DNA from: Microcystis aeruginosa FD4
GTDB taxonomy: Bacteria > Cyanobacteriota > Cyanobacteriia > Cyanobacteriales > Microcystaceae
Length of the DNA: 64,000 nucleotides
Direction of reading: 5' to 3'
NCBI RefSeq assembly: GCF_009792235.1
Contig: NZ_CP046973.1
Coordinates: 558,001 to 622,000, forward strand
Below are positions 42,269-49,933 of the stretch, piece after piece. A model generated the notes under the pieces. It saw nothing but the letters and a program-made list of their open reading frames with translations. It was not told where the DNA came from and searched no databases. Position 1 is the first letter of the stretch; every line of letters begins with the position of its first letter. The position numbers and the translations under genes were made by a program.

Positions 42269-43417
42269 TTGACAGAAGATCGCGTTTATTGGTTAGCATG
42301 GTCAAGTATTGCTGGAGTTGGGCCAATTTCCCTGAAGCGACTCTATCAGCATTTTGGCAGTGTCGCTGTGGCCTGGAATGCGTCCGATAGTGCGATCGCA
42401 GAAGGGGCAGGATTTGGCAAAAAGTTAATGGTAGCGGTACGAGAAGGGCGATCGCAAATTGACCCAGAAGCTCTTTTCGCCGAACATATCCAGAAAAACC
42501 CCCTTTTTTGGACTCCTAGCGATCCAGAATATCCCCGCTTTCTCTGGGAAATTCCCAGTCCTCCCCCCTTACTTTACTATCAAGGAAAGGTCAATTTAGG
42601 GGAAAATCAGGGAAATATCCCCACCGTCGCCATTGTGGGTACTCGTAACCCCACGGATCACGGCAGGCGCTGGGCGAGACGCTTAAGTACCCTTTTGGCC
42701 CAACAGGGATTTACTATTGTTTCTGGTATGGCCGAAGGAATTGATGGAGAGGCACACCAAAGCTGTTTAAAAGCAGGGGGAAGGACGATTGCCGTCTTGG
42801 GAACGGGGGTCGATGTGGTTTATCCTAGTCATCATCGGCAGCTACACGCGGATATCCAAAAGCAGGGTTTAGTCATTAGTGAACATCCTGCGGCAACTCA
42901 ACCGAATAAAGCCCATTTTCCCAGTCGTAATCGCATTATCGCCGGTTTAAGTCGTGCGACTATTGTTATCGAGGCCCCAGAAAGGTCAGGCTCTCTGATC
43001 ACGGCCAGTTATGCTAACGAATTTGGCGGCGATATCTATGCTTTACCCAATTCTCCCGATATTGCTGCGGCTAGGGGTTGTTTACAACTGATTCATCAGG
43101 GGGCAGAAATTATCGTTTCTGAGGAGAAATTATTAGAAATGTTGGGGGCAATTCCCACCGCGAACCAATCCGCACCAGTTAATCTCTCCCCTTCACTCCC
43201 CCCAGAGACATCCCCAGTCGTTAATCTTGCTCCCCCACCGAATCTAGAACCTAGATTAGCACAAGTGTATCAGTTATTTAACAGAGAGCCCCTGTTGTTT
43301 GACATTATTGTTCAAAAAATGCAAATCCCCACCTCAGAAGTGGCGGGGATCTTATTGGAATTAGAATTAATCGGTTTAGTGACTCAGTTACCTGGTATGC
43401 GTTACCAGAAAACCTAG
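42269..43417 (+). CDS. dprA: DNA processing protein DprA
   Basis: 382 residues from the TTG at 42269, supported by GAGGAG 10 bases before it; the open frame extends to 42221 with a hydrophobic leader that does not belong to the family. DprA binds incoming single-stranded DNA and loads RecA in natural transformation. An N-terminal helical region (VGPISLKRLYQHFGS) precedes the Rossmann-like DprA domain with VAIVGTRNPTDHGRRWA, IVSGMAEGIDGEAHQ, FPSRNRIIAGLSRATIV and ANEFGGDIYALP. The C-terminal winged-helix-like region (about 325-380) is present. It directly follows the IS607-type element. Confidence 0.93.
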   Translation: MTEDRVYWLAWSSIAGVGPISLKRLYQHFGSVAVAWNASDSAIAEGAGFGKKLMVAVREGRSQIDPEALFAEHIQKNPLFWTPSDPEYPRFLWEIPSPPPLLYYQGKVNLGENQGNIPTVAIVGTRNPTDHGRRWARRLSTLLAQQGFTIVSGMAEGIDGEAHQSCLKAGGRTIAVLGTGVDVVYPSHHRQLHADIQKQGLVISEHPAATQPNKAHFPSRNRIIAGLSRATIVIEAPERSGSLITASYANEFGGDIYALPNSPDIAAARGCLQLIHQGAEIIVSEEKLLEMLGAIPTANQSAPVNLSPSLPPETSPVVNLAPPPNLEPRLAQVYQLFNREPLLFDIIVQKMQIPTSEVAGILLELELIGLVTQLPGMRYQKT

Positions 43418-43426
43418 TCAACTCCT

Positions 43427-43750
43427 CTACAGGTGTTTACTTAGGGTATTAGCTAAAGTGGTTTTCGGTACAGCCCCGACCACCATATCAACTTTTTGAC
43501 CTCCTTTGAAGATCATCAGAGTAGGAATACTGCGAATCCCGTACTGACTAGCGATATTGGGGTTTTCGTCGGTGTTGAGTTTCACCACCTTGACTTCCCC
43601 CTCGAACTGTTTGGCAATTTCCTCGACGACGGGAGCCACCATTCGACAAGGGCCGCACCAGGGAGCCCAGAAATCCACTAGGACAGGGTCGGCACTATCT
43701 AAAACTTCATCTTTAAAGGTGGCATCTGTAACGGCAGTAACCTCTGACAT
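43427..43750 (-). CDS. trxA: thioredoxin
   Basis: 107 residues, a classical m-type thioredoxin. Redox motif WCGPC with C32 and C35, then RMVAPVVEEIAKQ, the cis-Pro motif RSIPTLMIFK and GAVPKTTL. It reduces disulfides in the cytosol, including light-regulated enzymes. Convergent with dprA, 9 bp apart. The 377-bp region upstream to ackA (43751-44127) holds no gene, and presumably the promoters of both. Confidence 0.96.
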   Translation of the reverse strand: MSEVTAVTDATFKDEVLDSADPVLVDFWAPWCGPCRMVAPVVEEIAKQFEGEVKVVKLNTDENPNIASQYGIRSIPTLMIFKGGQKVDMVVGAVPKTTLANTLSKHL

Positions 43751-44127
43751 ACTTAAGAAATCCTCTAGTAATCACGGTTATCTAGAATACGCAAAAATTC
43801 CGTTCTAGAGATTCGTGGTGCGATGTTGACATTCCACTGGTGAAAAGGACGAGAACTAACTCTAAATCCACTGTAGAGGCCTTAACTTGCATCAGAGGTA
43901 GCTTCTTGGATCAATTTCACAAGGGGCATTCTTGTATTTTATAACCCTAGAGGCTCTATTTTGACTTTTTTTTGATAAAGTTTTGTAATATTGCCCGAGT
44001 CAGGGAGGGGTGATGACAGCCAGATAAAATTTTCTGGAAGAAAAACCCGAAAAGTCAGCGATTTTATCTAGGCTTAACCTGAGTTTGATTATGATCGGTA
44101 TAGGCCTTCTCCTAATTGAGCTTTTCT
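43751..44127. other. 377-bp divergent gap between trxA and ackA
   Basis: No open frame of note and no repeat family. It should contain the two divergent promoters. I do not see a strong sigma-70 pair that I can defend. Confidence 0.4.
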
Positions 44128-45342
44128 ATGAAAATTCTGGTCTTAAATGCGGGATCGAGCAGTCAAAAAAGTTGTTTATACGATTTAGATCTTCTCCCCT
44201 CCCATCCTCCCCAACCAATTTGGGCAGCGGGGATCGATTGGACAGTTAACCCTGATTACGGGGTTTTAACAGTAAAAGCTCAGGGAATTAAACAGGAAAT
44301 TAATCTTTCTAGTCAGGATCGTCCGGCGGCAATTGCGCGGATGTTAGATACCTTAGTAACTGGAGCAACTAAGGTAGTAGTCAACCTCGCAGACATTAGT
44401 ATAGTCGGTCATCGAGTTGTCCATGGTGGCACGGAATATTCCCAGGCAACCATGATCACTCCCCAAGTCAAAGAAACGATTAAAAAGCTGATTCCCCTTG
44501 CTCCTAGCCATAATCCCGCTCATTTAGAAGGAATTGAAGTGATCGAGCAAGTTTTCGGCGATGTTCCTCAAGTAGCAGTGTTTGACACCGCTTTTCATCG
44601 TTCTATCCCTCCCGAGTCTTCTCTTTATCCCATTCCCTACCAATGGAGTGAACTGGGAATCCGTCGCTATGGTTTCCATGGCACCAGTCATCAGTACTGC
44701 TCCCAACGGGCCGCCGAATTGTTAGGAAAACCCCTAGAATCCTTGAAAATGGTGATCTGTCATCTGGGAAATGGCGCTTCCCTATCGGCAGTCAAGGGGG
44801 GTAAAAGTATTGATACTACTATGGGATTTACTCCTCTAGAGGGATTGATGATGGGAACCCGCAGCGGTTCGATCGATCCAGGGATTCTGATTTATCTAGA
44901 GCGAGAATATCAATACAATCCCGAGAGTTTAAATAGTTTACTCAATAAAGAATCGGGTTTAAAGGGAATTTCGGGTATTTCTGGGGATATGCGGGCAATT
45001 ACCACGGCGATGGCCGAAGGCAACGAGAGGGCAAAATTAGCATTTGAGATGTATATTCATCGTCTGAAAAGTTTAATCGGATCGATGATCGCTTCTCTAG
45101 AGGGGTTAGATGTGTTAGTATTTACGGCAGGAATCGGCGAAAATTCAGCTTTAGTACGGGAAAAAGCCAGTCAAGGCTGGTCTTTTTTGGGTTTAGAGTT
45201 AGATTTGGCTAAAAATGCCGCTCGTCCCCGGGATGAGGATATCGCCACCGAGACATCTAAAGTACGCGTGATGGTAATTGCTACGGCGGAAGATTGGGCG
45301 ATCGCACGAGAATGCTGGCATTTATCGAAAATTTGGGTCTAA
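44128..45342 (+). CDS. ackA: acetate kinase
   Basis: 404 residues from the ATG at 44128 (MKILVLNAGSSSQKS); the frame opens earlier at a TTG without support. Interconverts acetyl phosphate plus ADP with acetate plus ATP. Family motifs: VLNAGSSS, GHRVVHGG, FDTAFHRSIP, RRYGFHGTSHQY, CHLGNGASL, MGFTPLEGLMMGTRSGSIDP and TAGIGEN. It would act in fermentative acetate production and acetyl-phosphate metabolism; phosphotransacetylase is not in the window. Confidence 0.95.
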   Translation: MKILVLNAGSSSQKSCLYDLDLLPSHPPQPIWAAGIDWTVNPDYGVLTVKAQGIKQEINLSSQDRPAAIARMLDTLVTGATKVVVNLADISIVGHRVVHGGTEYSQATMITPQVKETIKKLIPLAPSHNPAHLEGIEVIEQVFGDVPQVAVFDTAFHRSIPPESSLYPIPYQWSELGIRRYGFHGTSHQYCSQRAAELLGKPLESLKMVICHLGNGASLSAVKGGKSIDTTMGFTPLEGLMMGTRSGSIDPGILIYLEREYQYNPESLNSLLNKESGLKGISGISGDMRAITTAMAEGNERAKLAFEMYIHRLKSLIGSMIASLEGLDVLVFTAGIGENSALVREKASQGWSFLGLELDLAKNAARPRDEDIATETSKVRVMVIATAEDWAIARECWHLSKIWV

Positions 45343-45346
45343 AACC

Positions 45347-45372
45347 CCGTCCTTTAGCGTAGCGGAGGACGG
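45347..45372. other. left-end hairpin of IS605-type element
   Basis: A 7-bp stem (CCGTCCT/AGGACGG) with a 12-base loop containing TTAGCGTAGCG lies 5 bp after the ackA stop and 55 bp before a tnpB start. It fits the subterminal hairpin of an IS200/IS605 left end and could also end ackA transcripts. Confidence 0.6.
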
Positions 45373-45426
45373 CTTGACATTTCTAGCTAAATAGCTTACC
45401 ATAGTAAATCTAGTTTGGTAAGTAAG

Positions 45427-46611
45427 ATGTTAAAAGCATTCAAGTACAGAATCTATCCGACCAGTGAGCAATCAGTTTTGCTTGCCAAGTCGTTTGGCTG
45501 TGCTAGATGGTTTTACAATTACGCTCTAAACTTAACATCTGAAACTTACAAGCAAACTGGAAAAGGATTAAGCAGAGACGAAATAATTAAGCTGCTGCCT
45601 TCCCTAAAAAAAGAGTATGAGTGGTTAAGCGAAGTACCATCGCAGGTATTACAACAAGCAGCTTTAAATCTTTCTAGTGCTTTCCTTAACTTTTTTGAAG
45701 GTAGAGCTAAATATCCTAACTTCAAGAAAAAGCAAAATAGGCAGTCGATTAGATTTCCTCAGCACTGTAAGTTAAAAAATGATGTTCTGGTATTGCCTAA
45801 AATTGGTGAAGTCTATTGCAAGGTTTCACGGCAACCAGAGGGAAACTTAAAGTCTGTTACGGTTTCAGTTAATCCATCGGGAGAATATTTCGCATCTTGT
45901 CTCTATGATGATGGCAAGGATTTACCCCAAAAATCATCAGAAGGAAAAGCTATCGGGATAGATGTTGGACTAACCCATTTTGCTATTACATCAGATGGGA
46001 CTAAACACGGGAATCCTAAATACTATCGTAAGTACGAACAAAGATTAGCGAGGAGACAAAAGAAACTTAGTCGCCAGCAAAAAGGGTCTAACAACCGAAA
46101 TAAAGCTAGAGTTAAAGTGGCTAAAGTTCACTCTAAAATCGTTCGTTGTCGTGAAGATTTTCTGCACAAACTAAGTCGTAAATTAGTTGACAAAAACCAA
46201 GTCATAGTGGTAGAAAATCTGGCAGTCAGAAACATGGTCAAAAACCCTAAACTAGCCAAATCAATTAGTGATGTTGGTTGGGGTCAATTCTGTACCATGT
46301 TAAAATACAAAGCTGAATGGGAAGGAAAAATCTATATGGAAGTAGATAGATTCTTTCCTAGCTCTAAGACTTGTAGTAACTGCTTAAATTGTGTTGATAG
46401 TTTAAGCTTAGATATTCGTAGTTGGCAATGTCCTAAGTGTAGAGAAACCCACGATAGAGACATCAATGCCGCTAAGAATATTCGAGATGAAGGTTTACGA
46501 ATTTTGGCGGTAGGGCATACCGCTACTGCTTCTGGAGGGAGAGTAAGACCAAGTAAAGGCACTGCTTTTGCCAGGCATCTCCCCGTGAATGAAGAATCCC
46601 CACGCCTTTAG
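45427..46611 (+). CDS. tnpB: TnpB, RNA-guided nuclease of an IS605-type element
   Basis: 394 residues from the ATG at 45427 (MLKAFKYRIYPTSEQ, the standard TnpB opening). RuvC residues D179 (GIDVGLTHF), E263 (VVENLAV) and D345 (HDRDINAAKN) are intact, and the zinc site is C316, C319, C335, C338. The C-terminal end (about 368-394) lies in the region that encodes the guide RNA, and a right-end hairpin around GCCTTTAGGC overlaps the stop. No TnpA beside it. It belongs to a different branch from the TnpBs at 19763 and 40955, so the window holds three separate TnpB lineages. Confidence 0.93.
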   Translation: MLKAFKYRIYPTSEQSVLLAKSFGCARWFYNYALNLTSETYKQTGKGLSRDEIIKLLPSLKKEYEWLSEVPSQVLQQAALNLSSAFLNFFEGRAKYPNFKKKQNRQSIRFPQHCKLKNDVLVLPKIGEVYCKVSRQPEGNLKSVTVSVNPSGEYFASCLYDDGKDLPQKSSEGKAIGIDVGLTHFAITSDGTKHGNPKYYRKYEQRLARRQKKLSRQQKGSNNRNKARVKVAKVHSKIVRCREDFLHKLSRKLVDKNQVIVVENLAVRNMVKNPKLAKSISDVGWGQFCTMLKYKAEWEGKIYMEVDRFFPSSKTCSNCLNCVDSLSLDIRSWQCPKCRETHDRDINAAKNIRDEGLRILAVGHTATASGGRVRPSKGTAFARHLPVNEESPRL

Positions 46612-46619
46612 GCAACGGG
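46598..46619. other. right-end hairpin of IS605-type element
   Basis: CCCACGCC-TTTA-GGC-AA-CGGG forms an imperfect hairpin at the end of the tnpB gene, followed by AGTGTCAACTC, which is probably the element's right boundary. The presumed guide sequence of the omega RNA would be taken from the DNA just to the right, at about 46631 onward, within or near the anti-sigma gene. Confidence 0.5.
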
Positions 46620-46638
46620 AGTGTCAACTCAATAGATC

Positions 46639-47190
46639 TTACCTTGGGCCATTCTCTTTTGGCAGTTCCGCTGCGGGAATCTCCATAATCGGATGGTTAA
46701 GAGCAATCATCAAATGGTCTCCCTCTTGGCTAATACTGCTCGGACTGCTCGCCATTTGGGAGAGGGGATCATTGCGTTCGGAGACGAAGTAGGAACCAAC
46801 AGCGATCGCAATAGCGGTGAAAATTGCGCCACCATAAACATAATATTGCCGACGACGCTGACCATCGACTTTTCTGAACACCTGTTCTGCCAATCGGTCG
46901 CTGGCAATAGTAGCCGGTACGGGAATCTGCCTTAAATTAGTTTGTAATCCCAAGAGCTGCCGATAGAGTTTTTTAGCAGCAGCATCATGGTCTAACCAAT
47001 GCTGAACTAGCTTCCTTTCCTCTACCGTTACTTCGTTATCAATATAGGCGCTAATTAAATCGAAACGATGAGCTTCTTCGTTATCCTCATCTAAGAACAA
47101 AATATCCTCGGTTGCGGAGTTGGAATCGCTGTCATCGTGACGTAACAAAGACTTTATCCATTGAACGTCTTCGGGTTGATAATTATTCAT
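46639..47190 (-). CDS. predicted membrane anti-sigma factor
   Basis: 183 residues if started at the ATG at 47190 (MNNYQPEDVQWIKSLL); an upstream ATG at 47223 adds 11 unlikely residues. The N-terminal cytoplasmic part contains FDLISAYIDNEVTVEERKLVQHWLDHD, the anti-sigma zinc-finger-like pattern (DLxSAYxDxE, here without the Cys/His set). One transmembrane segment sits near 124-144 (VYGGAIFTAIAIAVGSYFV), then a short outer domain. It lies directly downstream of an ECF/group 3 sigma gene on the same strand, so it probably sequesters that factor at the membrane. Confidence 0.8.
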   Translation of the reverse strand: MNNYQPEDVQWIKSLLRHDDSDSNSATEDILFLDEDNEEAHRFDLISAYIDNEVTVEERKLVQHWLDHDAAAKKLYRQLLGLQTNLRQIPVPATIASDRLAEQVFRKVDGQRRRQYYVYGGAIFTAIAIAVGSYFVSERNDPLSQMASSPSSISQEGDHLMIALNHPIMEIPAAELPKENGPR

Positions 47191-47303
47191 GGTTGACCTC
47201 GACCAGAAGCGATCGGTATGCAATCACTTTTCACCAGCACGGAGCTAGTTAACTTTAACGACTCCTCACTTCGGCCGTTAGTGCCGAATCACCACAATTT
47301 TCT

Positions 47304-47960
47304 TTAGCCTTCCGTAAAATAGGGCTGTAAAACAGATTGTAATTTAGCGCGAGCGCGAGCAATGCGAGATTTAACAGTTCCTAAAGAAACTTCCGTGATC
47401 TCGGCAATTTCTTCGTAGGCCATACCTTCAATTTCTCGGAGAATAATAGTTGTCCGAAAAGCTTCTGGTAAATCAGCGATCGCCGCCTGTAATTGATCGT
47501 AGAATTCGTGGGTGGTGAGATGTTCATCGGGACTGGGGTAATCGGACTCGATATCCCAATCGATTTCGCCATCTTCCACGCGCCGGGGAGCATCGAGAGA
47601 AATGGGGTGATTAACCCGCTTGCGTTTCCGCAATTCGTCGTAAAAAAGATTAGTAGCAATGCGACTTAACCAACCGCGGAACTTGAGGGGTTCATGGAGA
47701 CGGTTAATATTGCGATAGACGCGAATCCAGACCTCTTGAGCCAAATCAGCGCGATCTTGCCAATCGGGAGCCAAATGATAGAGTAATTTATCAATATGAG
47801 CCTGATAGCGCCGCAGCAGTTCCGCAAAAGCTGCCCGATCGGGCTGACACCCTTCCTGACAGCGTGTAATCAGATCGTAGTTGGAGAGTTTGTCAGGGGA
47901 CACGGGGTTTTGAGACTTTTTGGCCTCAAGTGACCAAGATGCTGGAATCGATTGACTCAT
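47304..47960 (-). CDS. group 3 (ECF) sigma factor, SigG-like
   Basis: 218 residues with sigma regions 2 and 4 only. Region 2: ADLAQEVWIRVYRNINRL and FRGWLSRIATNLFYDELRKR. Region 4: LPEAFRTTIILREIEGMAYEEI, then a helix-turn-helix ending VKSRIARARAKL. It resembles the cyanobacterial SigG group, which is involved in envelope or cold and oxidative stress. The anti-sigma gene follows at 114 bp, so the two form a regulatory unit that likely controls itself. Confidence 0.88.
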   Translation of the reverse strand: MSQSIPASWSLEAKKSQNPVSPDKLSNYDLITRCQEGCQPDRAAFAELLRRYQAHIDKLLYHLAPDWQDRADLAQEVWIRVYRNINRLHEPLKFRGWLSRIATNLFYDELRKRKRVNHPISLDAPRRVEDGEIDWDIESDYPSPDEHLTTHEFYDQLQAAIADLPEAFRTTIILREIEGMAYEEIAEITEVSLGTVKSRIARARAKLQSVLQPYFTEG

Positions 47961-48268
47961 GGGATTTCCTCAAGGGTATAAACTCCTCACTCAGAGCTTG
48001 AGGACGGGAGAAGTCAGCAAAGGTTCCCGAAAATCAATAATTTTTTTCCCATATTTTGATTCTAACCGATCGAACCGAGCGGGGCATTCATCTGGGGGAG
48101 CAAGTGGGGTGTGGGTTGTGGGTTGTGGGGTGTGGGGAAATGAGGAAATGGGGGAGTGGGGAGATAGGGGAATTTCAACTAATACCCCAAAACCCTAAAA
48201 CCCCAACTCCCTAAAACCCCAACTCTCAACTCCTGACTCCTGACGACTGACTACTGACGGCTCTTAAG
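47961..48268. repeat. 308-bp low-complexity intergenic region
   Basis: Between the sigma gene and the convergently placed fusion gene lies G-rich tract (GTGGGGTGTGGGTTGTGG, about 48105-48165) followed by its C-rich counterpart (CCCCAAAACCCTAAAACCCC, about 48185-48225), then ACTCCTGACGACTGACTACTGA heptamer-like sequence. The two tracts are roughly complementary. No gene. Confidence 0.65.
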
Positions 48269-49216
48269 TTAGGTTTTTTCCCTAGCGAGAATAAATACGC
48301 TGCCCTCGCTGCCGCGGCCGATGCGGAGATCTTCATCGAGATAGGTGATATCGAGCCAACCTGTTTGTTGGCGATTATTCACAGAAAAATCGAGGGGAGG
48401 AAATTTTTTGCCACTTTCGATCGCTTCAATAAATTCTTGGGGAGAATGATAATTGAGAAGACGTTGCAGACCGAGGATCGAGCGCTCAAATTTGACCATC
48501 ACCCGACGCTCGGATGTGGGTTCAAAGGTAGCGGAGACGATTACTGCCCCTTCTAGCCAAGGTACGCCGATAATTTCAGCGATATTGTAGAGTTTGGCCT
48601 TGTTCAGGTCGAGATATTGATAAATTTGCCCTAATTGAAAAAAAGGAAGGCGATCTAGTCCCAGAAGGCCGCGGCTGCTGGTGAATAGTAAACGCCAATT
48701 GCCCCCTAATAGTTGTTTAACTTCGAGGGGATGAGGATGGGGATTGTGATCCTCCAATTGTTCGATCGCCGCTAAAATCTGCACGCGGTCGCTTTCCGTG
48801 GCTAGGAGTCCGCGATTTCTACCAGCGATCAATTCTAATAATTTCGCTTTGGCATCCATAGAATCTCTCTTATTTTGTAAAAAGTTCCAGAAATCACGCC
48901 AACAAGCTTCGGCGCGGTAGGGTGGATAAAGATCGCCTCCAGGTTGAAGAATGGTATAAAATTGGCTTAAGACAGTCTGACGAGCGTTATCGACGATACT
49001 ATTAGCATTATCCCGCAGTTTTCGAGCTTGTTGACTATAAACAAGTAAATCAAGCTCTAAATTGACGATAGTATCTAAATCGGTATCGCTGAGATAGCGA
49101 TTTAGATCATCCGCTTGTTGCCAAATAGCGATCGCTGTTGGCTGATAGGGCCAATGAGCGCAACTGATGATTCTCGCTTTTGGGATTAATTGCCAGGCGC
49201 GCTCACTCAAAGGCAT
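48269..49216 (-). CDS. phycobilisome-like domain fused to a fibrillin (PAP) domain
   Basis: 315 residues. Residues 1-114 resemble a phycobilisome-related globin-like domain: RAWQLIPKARIISCAHW, ADDLNRYLSDTDLDTIVNL and PGGDLYPPYRAEACWRDFWN, with C105 and D108 at the positions of the phycobilin-binding Cys and its partner Asp. The domain stops at helix E, where such proteins normally continue FLRC...G and three more helices. From M120 a plastid-lipid-associated (PAP/fibrillin) domain begins: LLELIAGRNRGLLA, LLGGNWRLLFTSSRGLLGLD, FLDFSVNNRQQTGWLDITYLDEDLRI (in parts). PAP proteins bind lipids near thylakoids or plastoglobules. An internal ATG at 48859 with weak AAGAGAG could give the PAP domain alone (196 residues). 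Possible fusion by deletion. Confidence 0.75.
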   Translation of the reverse strand: MPLSERAWQLIPKARIISCAHWPYQPTAIAIWQQADDLNRYLSDTDLDTIVNLELDLLVYSQQARKLRDNANSIVDNARQTVLSQFYTILQPGGDLYPPYRAEACWRDFWNFLQNKRDSMDAKAKLLELIAGRNRGLLATESDRVQILAAIEQLEDHNPHPHPLEVKQLLGGNWRLLFTSSRGLLGLDRLPFFQLGQIYQYLDLNKAKLYNIAEIIGVPWLEGAVIVSATFEPTSERRVMVKFERSILGLQRLLNYHSPQEFIEAIESGKKFPPLDFSVNNRQQTGWLDITYLDEDLRIGRGSEGSVFILAREKT

Positions 49217-49611
49217 CGAGCGCTCTCCGTTGGGTCGGGTTAGGCAGTCAAGATCACTTTTAGCATAAACAATAGACTTGTTGCGTAATATAAGTAGTCG
49301 TGCAAAATTAATTTCCTAGTCGAGACTCACAAGACTCACAAGACTCACAAGACTCACAAGACTCACAAGACAGCTATTAGGGATCGGATTTGAGTTTTCA
49401 GTTCACTGTTTACTGATCACAGCAGCAGTCTGACGGAGTAGTGGCTTAGATGTGTAATTAATTGTGCTTAGATACTTAGCAGTTTTCATCAGAATGAGGC
49501 ATGAGCAAGGGGCTTAAGCCCCTTGTTGGCAAAACTTGTCGATACCTCAGTAACGTGAAAAGCGCTATAGTGGAATAATGGGGAAGAAACAATGATTGGA
49601 TATCCCCTTGA
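49217..49611. repeat. gap with 9-bp tandem repeats
   Basis: Contains five perfect copies of AGACTCACA (49323-49367) and, further right, a short heptamer stretch (CAGTTCACTGTTTACTGATCAC, about 49399) and an inverted pair GGGGCTTAAGCCCC (about 49510-49523). No gene until the transposase fragment at 49612. Confidence 0.7.
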
Positions 49612-49779
49612 ATGCTGAACATTGGCAGAATCTTGCATCAAGATAGACTCTTGAGAGCGACCACAGGACTCAATAGAAGAGCGTTTGAGACCTTGTTAGA
49701 GAAATTTGAACAGGTGTATTTGGCGGAAGCAGACAACAGGGAAAAGCCAAGAAAAAGAAAAATCGGAGGGCGTTGCTGA
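49612..49779 (+). pseudogene. transposase N-terminal fragment
   Basis: 55 codons: MLNIGRILHQDRLLRATTGL and AFETLLEKFEQVYLAEAD, then a basic stretch KPRKRKIGGR. This is the helix-turn-helix N-terminus of an IS5-like DDE transposase. It is cut at GGGCGTTGC by the miniature element that begins at 49769, and no further transposase sequence follows. Confidence 0.65.
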
Positions 49780-49886
49780 ATCAAGGTATGAATGCCAACT
49801 GTGCAGGTTCCCGGGCAAAAGTTAGTTTGGCTCTAGGTTTTAAAAATACCAGAAAAGAAGATTCATATCTCAAACCAGCAACGCCA
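49769..49886. mobile_element. 118-bp miniature element (GGCGTTGCTG ends)
   Basis: Terminal inverted repeats GGCGTTGCTG and CAGCAACGCC are perfect over 10 bp and extend imperfectly (..GAATCAAGGT and ..CTCAAACC). It interrupts the transposase fragment and ends 48 bp before the ABC ATPase gene. No coding capacity and no obvious target duplication. Confidence 0.75.
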
Positions 49887-49933
49887 AATATCTCCCTATC
49901 TACCCCACTCCCGTCTTCTATTCCCCACCAATA

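Noticed and set aside
49323..49367. CRISPR-like repeats
   Set aside because: Five contiguous 9-mers without spacers.
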